This document shows positions 45,549 to 53,754 of a stretch of 64,000 nt of DNA, piece by piece; the stretch's first letter is position 1; every line of letters begins with the position of its first letter. This DNA comes from Pseudobutyrivibrio sp. MD2005. Its GTDB lineage: Bacteria > Bacillota > Clostridia > Lachnospirales > Lachnospiraceae. A program made the position numbers and the translations under genes. The notes beneath the pieces were generated by a model. That model saw only the letters and a list, made by a program, of their open reading frames with translations. It was not told where the DNA came from and did no database searches. Location: positions 124,001-188,000 of the forward strand of contig NZ_JHXE01000008.1 of the NCBI RefSeq assembly GCF_000621865.1, in the 5' to 3' direction.

Positions 45549-46850
45549 TCAATTTTCTTGCTTATCATCTTCTTCATAATCTTCTTCCGAAATATTAATT
45601 AAACTATTCATTTCTTCATCTGCACGCCTTGCAATTTCTTCCCAGTTCGTTCTACCATTTATACCATGACCTGTTTTAATCTGAGCCGTTCCACTTCTAT
45701 CCAAACCTGGCCTCCAGCCAAACAGCTTAAAGAAAACAGATTGTTCTGGGTTTAACCTATAGCTAGTTGCTTCGTCAGAAACAATATATTTTATTTCTTG
45801 CTTCGTTTTTTTACTCTTATCTTTTTTTGTACCTGCATAACGAGCTTTCTGAGCCGCCATTTCATTGTGATATCTAGTCCAGGTAGAAGGCATATGCGGC
45901 GTAGGCAATAACATCATAGGTACTTTTTTATTACCTAAAACTCTACCACCACTTATAAAATCTATGGTATTCGCAGCTCCTACCACAATACCATTAAGAA
46001 TCCAAAATGGAAGAAATGCTCCCATTGCTACTAAATTAAATGCATTTCTAAAAATACCGCCCCAAATGTGATCTCTTAAGACTCCTTTTGCAACCTGCCC
46101 TGCAGTTCGGTTAGAAAAAGTGTTGGTAAAAGGTTTTTTGATTGCCCTTCCCATGTCTTTAAATCCATCAGGTATTCTTTTAGTAAAAAAATTTTTAATA
46201 CCGCGACCAATACTTTTAAAGCCTTTCTTTATGAAGTTCTCCTGTGGTTCTTCCTGATAATTGTAAGAATTACGCTTTGCCCTAACCTGTTCTCTAAGTG
46301 CCTTTACTTGATTTGTTCTAATCTTTGCTGACTTAGAAAAACATATTTTAAAGCGAAGATAACTGTTGCATTGATTTTCTAATACATTCAATCTATCAAC
46401 CAGTACAGGGATTTGGGCCTCAGCAGCTGCTGGATCATCCTGTTCAAGTTTCTCTTTATAGGCATCCTCTTCTTCGAAAAACTCAGCCATAACACTTCTT
46501 ATTTGAGCCATAGTATCGCCATCGTCATCTCTAGCAGCCGTATAGCTCTTATCAAATTTGATAGCATCCCTATATCGAGCTTCCGCAAGCTTTTTTTCAG
46601 CAGCTTTCTCCGCCTTAGTTTTAGGACGGTTCTTTTGTCGTACGATGAACATGTTGTCTTCATGGGCATTAACTTGATTAATAAATTCATTATCCAATAT
46701 GTTGACTTGTTCCTGCTGATTTTGCTGAATGTTATCAATCTGATTAAACCCATTTAATTGAATTGAATCATTCAAATTATTAAGTTGATTATTATCTTTT
46801 TCTATAAGATTCTGTTCATCTAGTTTTTTATCAACATATACATCACTCAT
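45549..46850 (-). CDS. A-type putative cargo protein (copy 2) with hydrophobic segment
   Basis: 433 residues. Starts MSDVYVDKKL, like MSDIYLNKNL at 52318. An Asn/Gln-rich disordered part (10-60) and a charged helical part follow. Shared blocks with the protein at 50918: DDGDTMAQIRSVMAEF, CNSYLRFKICFSKSAKIR. Residues about 260-300 are hydrophobic (FNLVAMGAFLPFWILNGIVV), enough for one or two membrane passes; the C-terminus is polar. No signal peptide. AGGAGGTGAC before the ATG. I infer a cytosolic cargo that can enter membranes, with the common N-terminus as a loading signal. Confidence 0.55.
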   Translation of the reverse strand: MSDVYVDKKLDEQNLIEKDNNQLNNLNDSIQLNGFNQIDNIQQNQQEQVNILDNEFINQVNAHEDNMFIVRQKNRPKTKAEKAAEKKLAEARYRDAIKFDKSYTAARDDDGDTMAQIRSVMAEFFEEEDAYKEKLEQDDPAAAEAQIPVLVDRLNVLENQCNSYLRFKICFSKSAKIRTNQVKALREQVRAKRNSYNYQEEPQENFIKKGFKSIGRGIKNFFTKRIPDGFKDMGRAIKKPFTNTFSNRTAGQVAKGVLRDHIWGGIFRNAFNLVAMGAFLPFWILNGIVVGAANTIDFISGGRVLGNKKVPMMLLPTPHMPSTWTRYHNEMAAQKARYAGTKKDKSKKTKQEIKYIVSDEATSYRLNPEQSVFFKLFGWRPGLDRSGTAQIKTGHGINGRTNWEEIARRADEEMNSLINISEEDYEEDDKQEN

Positions 46851-46874
46851 AGCTTGTCACCTCCTAGCTATTTA

Positions 46875-47702
46875 TCAATAAATACTCTTCTCACCATACA
46901 TAACATGCACGTCTGCCTTTGGAGTTGCTAATGAATGTATAAAAGACGTAACACTTGGATTGACTGAATAAAAGTCAATTTGTGCCTCCTCACCATACTG
47001 CTTCACTATCAAATCAATCCATTCTATCAACAATCCCATCGTCACACTTGGATTATCTGTAAAGGACACCAGTAGCATCACTGTAACAATTATTGTCTCT
47101 AAGGTTTCCGCTGAACATAAAATAGCCGCACTACATTCATCCCTAGGTAAAGCTACCATCGAAATATCTTCATCAATTCCCTTTCCAACTGACCCATATC
47201 CATTTGACTCAATTTTTTTCCGCAAGGCTTCCTTTTGATTCGTCTCAATCAATCCAATTTTTTGCACCGACGATGACGGCTTCTTATTATTTAGCATTTG
47301 TTGAATTGGTTTGTTTGAGAGAAGATCTGAAACGCCAACACTTTCAACATTATTTTTCTGGTGGGTATCAAATTTCCTGGCTTTGAAAAATGCATCAAGA
47401 CCGTTCATATTATCTGTGTAGTAGCATTCCATCCTAAGTAGCTTGTAATGCTTTGCTAAAACATCTATTGAATTCATAAGCATTGTAGCAGCCTTTTTTC
47501 TTCGCATATCAGGCCTAGTGTAAATGGAGACAATTCGCCCCACTTTTCCTTTCACGTCAATGCTAAAGGCTGCCGCCGCCACTGGGCTTTCAGCATGAAT
47601 CACACCTAAAAGAATCAGCACATCATCTGATTCCTCCCCATCGAGAAAAAGAAGTGGATCAAAATATGATTGATTTGTACTATTAATGCCAGTCAATTCC
47701 AT
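46875..47702 (-). CDS. GNAT-fold protein (tandem) between cargo genes
   Basis: 275 residues. First GNAT unit (about 1-115): SIYTRPDMRRKKAATMLMNSI, the P-loop position, and FFKARKF at its end. The usual Gly in R-x-x-G-x-A is Lys here (RRKKAA), so catalysis is doubtful. A second, more distant GNAT-like unit follows (about 170-275). It lies between the B-type cargo (47735) and A-type cargo (45549) genes, as its relatives do at 52333 and 56682. Possible modifier or chaperone of cargo. Confidence 0.65.
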   Translation of the reverse strand: MELTGINSTNQSYFDPLLFLDGEESDDVLILLGVIHAESPVAAAAFSIDVKGKVGRIVSIYTRPDMRRKKAATMLMNSIDVLAKHYKLLRMECYYTDNMNGLDAFFKARKFDTHQKNNVESVGVSDLLSNKPIQQMLNNKKPSSSVQKIGLIETNQKEALRKKIESNGYGSVGKGIDEDISMVALPRDECSAAILCSAETLETIIVTVMLLVSFTDNPSVTMGLLIEWIDLIVKQYGEEAQIDFYSVNPSVTSFIHSLATPKADVHVMYGEKSIY

Positions 47703-47734
47703 GCTACAATCTCTCCTCTCCTTTTAATTCACCT

Positions 47735-50167
47735 CTAGTTTTTTTGATCCTCACTGGATTGCTGTTCCTCCTCAAGGATCTGGTTAATTTGATTGACCTG
47801 ATCGTCCTCTTTTTTCTTTTGGGCGTCTTGGGCCTCTTTAGCCTTTTTTTCCAGCTCTTCCTGTTTTTTCTTTTTAGCTTTTTCTAAATTAGCTTTTACC
47901 TCATTGTTCAATTTTCTTTCAGCCTCTTGCTTTGCATCTTTAAGCGCATTTTCCATAGTATCACCAGGTTTATAATAACTAGTCTGCTGAGATCGCTTAA
48001 GAATTGAAAGGGCCTTATTAAATTGACTCAACTCATTGCTTTGTTTGTACACACCTAGTTGGTGCTCGTACTCATATCTGTCAAGAAGAAGCTCATATCC
48101 ATCACCAGTAGGCATCTCATTTTTATGTTTTTGGTAATAGAATATGTCATCCCCTTCAAACACTTTAGTCAAATCTTCAGTATCCATAAGTGCATATAAT
48201 ATTGAGCTATGTGAGGAAATATAATTCTGAAACAACATATTATAGTCCATAGCAACATTAACGCGACTTTGCATCTCAATGAACTCTTCATCACTCAATA
48301 TACCTAAATTATAAAGTGCGGTAGGAACAGTCTGTACTTCTCCCATAATCTGTACAAAATGGTTAATCTCTTCAAGATTCGAGGTAATATCTTCTATATT
48401 CTTAAACTCAAGTTTTGTCATGTCAAAGCCCATAATATAGTCAATTAGTTCCTTATTTGTTTCTTTCACCTCCTCTATTTTCTTTCTTCTTTCTTCTTCA
48501 TTTTGTGGAAGTTTATCTAAATGACTTGCCTGCTCATAGTTTATTAGTTCTACAGCTCCGTTATATTTCTTAACCTTATCTTCTTCACTAAGATTGCCAA
48601 GTAGATAAAAAATGGAATTTGCTTGTCGTGACGGTGTTATCTCCTCCTTATGGTTCTCACAAAATTCGTGAACCTTTTTTTCATGCTCATTCTGAGAAGC
48701 TTGCATAATTGTAGGATCTAATGCTTTTGCAGTATTAAATCTTTTTTCGAAATTCTTCTCAATCTTATCAAGCATGCTAGCTGGTATTTTCCTGCCTCGA
48801 TGTATTTCTCCATAATATTTCTGAATTGTTTGGCGTCGAAGATTTTTATCCTTTAATAATATCTCCCAATGTTTCGGGAACATCCTTTTTGCATACTCAC
48901 GAGCTTTTTCGTTCTGGTGGGCTAACCCGGCGACAGTAGTATTTACGCTTGAAGCATGTCCATTTAGTGTTGAGGTCATCTTGCTACGAATGGCGTCAAT
49001 ATCGACTTCTTGCTCGTTTTTCTCAGAGCTTTTACGTTTAGCATTAATCTTTTCCCTCTCTTTAATAAGCATTGCTTCAGGATCATCGCCCCTATTAAAA
49101 GTGAGGCCAGATATTTCAGCTAATCTAAGATTATGTATCGAGTCATAATATTCGTATTCTCTTTTTATATTTTTTCTCTGTTCCTCAGATATATCCTCCC
49201 TACCCATAGCTCTTTGGGCATCTCTCGTCTTCCGGTCCACAAATTCATCATCTAAACTATCAACAGTCTCCTGTCCAAATATTGCATATTTTTCGCAAGA
49301 CATTATTTTTAGCTTTTTCTCAGTTTTTGTCGCAGTACCCAAAATTACGTCGGTTCTGGCTTTAATTTCATCAAGGACTTCATCATCTACATGCGTCTTC
49401 AACTTGCCAAGGTTAATCATTTCACGATAACTACTCATCGTATTATCTGCCTCCATTGCAAGCCTACAGATCATCATACGTTCGGAAGCATTTTTCAAAA
49501 ATTCATCACTGTTATTATATTTTAATTTCTTCAAATCAAAATCTAGTATGATTTTAAACATTTTCTCTATCTCTAGAGCTTTTTTCTCAGCCTGCTCTTC
49601 AGTAGCCTCTTTTGCTGAAACGGACAGATTAATCATACTGTCCACCATAGAGATCACACTTCCTCCGTTAAATGTATTTATTAAAATAGCTGCTGTATAA
49701 TTCAGTCGCGCATTATCCGCAACATTTTTTCCTGCTATATCCGTTGCAATATCTTTAACCGAATCCTTCATTGTGGTTAAATAATTGTTAAAACTGTCAT
49801 TAATCTTTTGAGCCTTTTTTACGCGATTAATTTTCTTTTTATAATTCTTTTTAGCGCTGCGACGGTCTTTCCAAGTCATTTTTTTACCATTATTTATAAT
49901 GGTATGCTCTGCCTCTATCTGGTTCATAACCTCCTCAGGAATCTCTTGCTGTGGAATCTTTTTCTGTTCCAATCCAGCCTCTTTTTCAGCAGCAAGAATA
50001 GACTGCTCGGTAACCGCCTCATTGGCCTCTGATTCTAGGTGCGCATCTAGATTAGCGTAATTGAAAAAGAAATCCTGACTCTGCTGCATCTCTTCCCTAC
50101 GCTTATTTATATGCTCTTCTCTTTTTTGCTCTAATGTTGTTTTTTTACTACCGAATAACCACCCCAT
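47735..50167 (-). CDS. B-type putative cargo protein (copy 2), large coiled coil
   Basis: 810 residues, nearly all helical and highly charged, with no membrane span. Starts MGWLFGSKKTTLEQKREE. Two related internal units: FDLKKLKYNNSDEFLKNASE near 215 and FDMTKLEFKNIEDITSNLEE near 615, a pattern also seen as INFEMTANMFTDEYLAANIT in the protein at 53755. The end is a Lys/Glu coiled coil with a Gln-rich tail. AGGAGGGG precedes the ATG. No enzymatic motif recognised. Likely exported by, or bound to, the CIS. Confidence 0.55.
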   Translation of the reverse strand: MGWLFGSKKTTLEQKREEHINKRREEMQQSQDFFFNYANLDAHLESEANEAVTEQSILAAEKEAGLEQKKIPQQEIPEEVMNQIEAEHTIINNGKKMTWKDRRSAKKNYKKKINRVKKAQKINDSFNNYLTTMKDSVKDIATDIAGKNVADNARLNYTAAILINTFNGGSVISMVDSMINLSVSAKEATEEQAEKKALEIEKMFKIILDFDLKKLKYNNSDEFLKNASERMMICRLAMEADNTMSSYREMINLGKLKTHVDDEVLDEIKARTDVILGTATKTEKKLKIMSCEKYAIFGQETVDSLDDEFVDRKTRDAQRAMGREDISEEQRKNIKREYEYYDSIHNLRLAEISGLTFNRGDDPEAMLIKEREKINAKRKSSEKNEQEVDIDAIRSKMTSTLNGHASSVNTTVAGLAHQNEKAREYAKRMFPKHWEILLKDKNLRRQTIQKYYGEIHRGRKIPASMLDKIEKNFEKRFNTAKALDPTIMQASQNEHEKKVHEFCENHKEEITPSRQANSIFYLLGNLSEEDKVKKYNGAVELINYEQASHLDKLPQNEEERRKKIEEVKETNKELIDYIMGFDMTKLEFKNIEDITSNLEEINHFVQIMGEVQTVPTALYNLGILSDEEFIEMQSRVNVAMDYNMLFQNYISSHSSILYALMDTEDLTKVFEGDDIFYYQKHKNEMPTGDGYELLLDRYEYEHQLGVYKQSNELSQFNKALSILKRSQQTSYYKPGDTMENALKDAKQEAERKLNNEVKANLEKAKKKKQEELEKKAKEAQDAQKKKEDDQVNQINQILEEEQQSSEDQKN

Positions 50168-50181
50168 AGTTTCTTCCCCTC

Positions 50182-50862
50182 CTAACTATCGCCTTGTGCC
50201 ACCGGTAATATAATCCTTACCGAAAACCCTTTTCCCACGTCAGATATAACACTAATATTGCCGCCATGATCCTTTACTATCTGATATACAAAATACATTC
50301 CCATGCCATGTCCATTTTCCCCCTTATGAATAGCACTTCGGTATCCGCTTTCAAATACATGGTCAACCTCAGCTTCAGGCATTCCCTTTCCATCATCCTT
50401 ATAAACTATCAGGATTGAGTCTTTGCCGGCTTCGCTTACCATAACATTTATGTTGCCGGTCCTTCCCATGTACTTAAGTGAGTTTTCAAAGAGATTGTAA
50501 AATAATCTTATAAACTGCCATCTGTCAGCCTGTATTATCACTTTCTCACTTTGACTAATCACATTTACTTTGATTCCACTTCTGTCAGTAAAATCTTTCA
50601 TATACTGTGATACTTCCTTCACCACATCTAGAATGTCCACCACTTCGAATTTGTACTCAAGCAGCGATGAATCATTATCGATTACAAGCTTTAGGATATT
50701 GGAAAGATATTTAATATTGCCACAAATCTTAGTCACAACCTCTTTTTGTTTTTCATCATCCAGCTTTCCTTCCTCCAACAATTCTCCGTAACCTTGAATA
50801 ATTGAAAGAGGCATTCTTACATTGTGGGAAAGCAAGCTTCGCATCCATTTTACGTCATCCAT
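50182..50862 (-). CDS. Soluble sensor histidine kinase inside the cargo operon
   Basis: 226 residues, only the kinase core. The H box is SHNVRMPLSIIQGYGELL near residue 13-30 with the phosphoacceptor His present; N box NLFENSLKY near 125, G1 DDGKGMPEAE, and G2 NGHGMGMYFV, all intact. No sensor domain and no membrane span, so the signal must come from a partner. There is no response regulator gene beside it; the OmpR-type regulator at 61446 is the nearest candidate. Placed between two cargo genes, 15 bases before the B-type copy 2. Confidence 0.88.
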   Translation of the reverse strand: MDDVKWMRSLLSHNVRMPLSIIQGYGELLEEGKLDDEKQKEVVTKICGNIKYLSNILKLVIDNDSSLLEYKFEVVDILDVVKEVSQYMKDFTDRSGIKVNVISQSEKVIIQADRWQFIRLFYNLFENSLKYMGRTGNINVMVSEAGKDSILIVYKDDGKGMPEAEVDHVFESGYRSAIHKGENGHGMGMYFVYQIVKDHGGNISVISDVGKGFSVRIILPVAQGDS

Positions 50863-50917
50863 ATCTTCTCCCTTTTTATCTGGTTATCCATCTACTTACA
50901 TCCATACTGCCGAAATG

Positions 50918-52318
50918 TTAGTTTGGAACAAGTCCTCTATTATTATCAAAAGAATCAATATCTTGTTTTTTTATATTTACATATCTATTGATATATGAAC
51001 TTGTATTGTAGTATGGGCCAAAAATCATTTCTGGTAAGCTAATCTTCCTATTTTGCTTACTGTTAATAAATGCATCCAAACCATATTTAACATTTTTTGT
51101 TTTTGATGAAATAGGCCCCTCAAATAGTATAGAATAATGCATTGCCCATTCCTTTGGTGTATATGGACGGACCAATGTGAATGGTGAATGAGTCTTTCCT
51201 TTTATAAATTTATTTATACCCTTTCCTATCAACCAAGGAACAAGCTGGATTGCAAATACCCCTGTATTAACAACATTTTGAACTGTGCCAAGTGTGTATG
51301 CAGCAACAGTTGGTGCTATTCCAGCCCATGAACCTTTTGATGAATATGACTTTAATTCTTCATTGGCTGCATCCCTTAATTTTGATATAGCACGTTTCCT
51401 TACTCTTCCTTTTCTTGAAAATTTAATTTTGCCAATGCCTATATAGCTATCACATGCCTCTACTAATCGCTTAAGATTAACTGCTGTATTATCAGCATCT
51501 GAATAATACTCTCTATTCATAATTGAATCAGCATCTGCTCCTGAAAATTCAACACTACCATACTCAGTGAGTTCCCCAGCAGCTCTATTACGGAGAGCTT
51601 CTTTTCTTGATTGGCCGGTAAATTTACTCTTTAAACGTTTATACAGGGAAGCCTGCTTTACATTAAGCTTTCCACTTCGATAATCAGCCAAAGCCGTCTT
51701 AACAGCAATCATATTATCTGAATCATCTACACAAACCTCGCCAAATAGAGCTTCATTGTTAAGAAGGTCAGCACCCTCCACTTGTTCTATTCTGTCAATC
51801 TCATTATCTATTTCCTTTTTGTCCATCCACTTCATGAATTCTTTTTCTTTCTTGGATATGGTGTAGGTTTTAGCTTCTCCTTTTTTCTTATCTTGATGCT
51901 TAGCTAATGATTCATATTTAACGTGACTTGTTTTTACTTTTGACTTAAAGAAATCTGATGAGTGTTTATATTCCTCCTGATATATAGGAACCTGCACGTT
52001 TAATCTGTTACGATGAAAATCTTTAAGCAATTTCCATTTTTCATCGTCCAAATCACTATCTTTATACTTGTCTTTTTCAATAATGTCTTGGATTGTTCTA
52101 TAGTCTTTATCGCTAAGATTTAAATGGGCAGGCACTTCCTGCTGAAACATATTGCTAGTAAACATTTGCTTACTTGACGTTTGATTGCTTGACTTTTGCC
52201 TGGTATCCATTATTGGATTATCAAATACACTGTCTTGTGGCTCCTCTTGCTCTTCAAGATCGGTCTGGATAATGTTCTCATCTTTATAAAGATTCTTATT
52301 AAGATATATATCACTCAT
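50918..52318 (-). CDS. A-type putative cargo protein (copy 1) with hydrophobic segment
   Basis: 466 residues. Starts MSDIYLNKNL, then a disordered polar part up to about residue 70. Shared with the 45549 and 12546 proteins: DDSDNMIAVKTALADYR and ACDSYIGIGKIKFSRKGRVR (in the kinase-like protein DACISYVGN). Residues about 335-375 are hydrophobic (TVAAYTLGTVQNVVN, VFAIQLVPWLIGKGI). The C-terminal 80 residues are aromatic-rich and polar. No signal peptide. AGGAGAGG before the start. Probably a cargo that inserts into or crosses a membrane; inference from shared layout only. Confidence 0.55.
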   Translation of the reverse strand: MSDIYLNKNLYKDENIIQTDLEEQEEPQDSVFDNPIMDTRQKSSNQTSSKQMFTSNMFQQEVPAHLNLSDKDYRTIQDIIEKDKYKDSDLDDEKWKLLKDFHRNRLNVQVPIYQEEYKHSSDFFKSKVKTSHVKYESLAKHQDKKKGEAKTYTISKKEKEFMKWMDKKEIDNEIDRIEQVEGADLLNNEALFGEVCVDDSDNMIAVKTALADYRSGKLNVKQASLYKRLKSKFTGQSRKEALRNRAAGELTEYGSVEFSGADADSIMNREYYSDADNTAVNLKRLVEACDSYIGIGKIKFSRKGRVRKRAISKLRDAANEELKSYSSKGSWAGIAPTVAAYTLGTVQNVVNTGVFAIQLVPWLIGKGINKFIKGKTHSPFTLVRPYTPKEWAMHYSILFEGPISSKTKNVKYGLDAFINSKQNRKISLPEMIFGPYYNTSSYINRYVNIKKQDIDSFDNNRGLVPN

Positions 52319-52332
52319 ATTTCCTCTCCTAA

Positions 52333-53733
52333 CTACTCCTGAAGGACAAGTTCCTGGAATAATCCATCTAACAACTCTCTATCGTCTGGTTCCAGATAAT
52401 CTACATAATTGCCTTTTACAACCACTTCTTCTTTCAATAAATCATACATTTCTTCTGTAAACGCATCATTTCTAGTGTTGGTGTAATTTAATACTCGCGC
52501 TAAACCACGTTTGCTGAACAACTTATCTGTTAAGTTGGCTATTGTTTCATTACGCACCTCGTACTTTACAGGTATGCTATCAGTATATTTTCTGATTGCC
52601 TTATCAATTGCGTTCTTTGCCAACAATAAAAGGGCTGGTGAAATTGTATTATCTGTACACTGTCCAATTTCTAGTTCTATTTCTTGAGCTCCGTTCTTAT
52701 GTACAAACAAAGCCGAAACATTATTTTTTTGTTTGATAACGCCCGACAACTCTGGGTCATAATATTCTCTTCCTACATGGTATTTATAATAATCGTTGCC
52801 ATCGTCATTTTTTTCCTCCAGCTCTCCCATTATGTCTGTATATTCATCGTCACTTAGTTCAGACAATGGAGTAATTTTGGAGGTATCTACATTTATTAAT
52901 TTTATGTATTCAGATTCTGCTATTTCCTTAAGGGTTACTGAAACTTTCGTACTATATGTTAAATCTGAGAAGAATCCCCAGCGCTGCATAAAATAATTGA
53001 ACGCTTCAATATTTTCTGACATTGGGCTTATCTGGCAATTTACATAGTCTGCCTTTGCATTGTTTACCTCTGCAAAAAACATTGCCATCAACTCATCTCC
53101 AACACCTTTGTGCTCATATTTCTTGCGAACATTCAGCCATAATAGATCTGCACATATTTTTTCGATGCTGTCATCTAAGTATTCTTTAAATAGGATTACA
53201 CCAGCTGGATGGGACTCACCATTTTCTCTTCGAATAGCTCCAAAAGCGAAATATTCCGGCAAGCCTACTTTGTCATGGAATTCTGCGGGGATTAATGGGC
53301 CAAAGGCATCTAAGTCATCCTTATCCAATAACAAAACATCCTTTAGCTCCATCTCATAATCCATAAAGTACTCTAGACGCTCGGCGCCCACTGCACTCAT
53401 TGGATTAACAAGCTTTATAAAATAGTAAAGGGCAGCAAAAACTTCGTAATAGTAAGGTGTAAGCTCTTCAATGACTTTATAGTCATCTTTGTTTGCTATT
53501 CCATCCTCTAAAATTCTGTCTAAATCTACACCTCTTGCTTTTATTTCATCCTGTATTCTGTAAAGTGTGTCTTGGCTTTTCATTATCAAATCTCTGAGCC
53601 AATCATCATTTACAGCAGCCCCTACAGGATCGTCAATACTCAAATAAGATATAAATGCAGCCATTTCTTTACTGCTTCGCATCTTATCTATTTCTTGTTC
53701 AAGCTCTGCCCCTACATTTATAGAGTTCCCCAT
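52333..53733 (-). CDS. Helical-GNAT fusion protein
   Basis: 466 residues. Residues 1-140 are helical and match the separate small protein at 45126. From about 150 comes a GNAT domain with RKKYEHKGVGDELMAMFF, in which the acetyl-CoA loop (H-K-G-V-G) is intact, then a second GNAT-like half to the end. So this protein equals the split pair 45126 + 44126. It lies between a B-type (53755) and an A-type (50918) cargo gene. Could acetylate cargo or a target protein, or act as adaptor. Confidence 0.7.
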   Translation of the reverse strand: MGNSINVGAELEQEIDKMRSSKEMAAFISYLSIDDPVGAAVNDDWLRDLIMKSQDTLYRIQDEIKARGVDLDRILEDGIANKDDYKVIEELTPYYYEVFAALYYFIKLVNPMSAVGAERLEYFMDYEMELKDVLLLDKDDLDAFGPLIPAEFHDKVGLPEYFAFGAIRRENGESHPAGVILFKEYLDDSIEKICADLLWLNVRKKYEHKGVGDELMAMFFAEVNNAKADYVNCQISPMSENIEAFNYFMQRWGFFSDLTYSTKVSVTLKEIAESEYIKLINVDTSKITPLSELSDDEYTDIMGELEEKNDDGNDYYKYHVGREYYDPELSGVIKQKNNVSALFVHKNGAQEIELEIGQCTDNTISPALLLLAKNAIDKAIRKYTDSIPVKYEVRNETIANLTDKLFSKRGLARVLNYTNTRNDAFTEEMYDLLKEEVVVKGNYVDYLEPDDRELLDGLFQELVLQE

Positions 53734-53754
53734 ACTAATCCCCTTCTGCTAATT

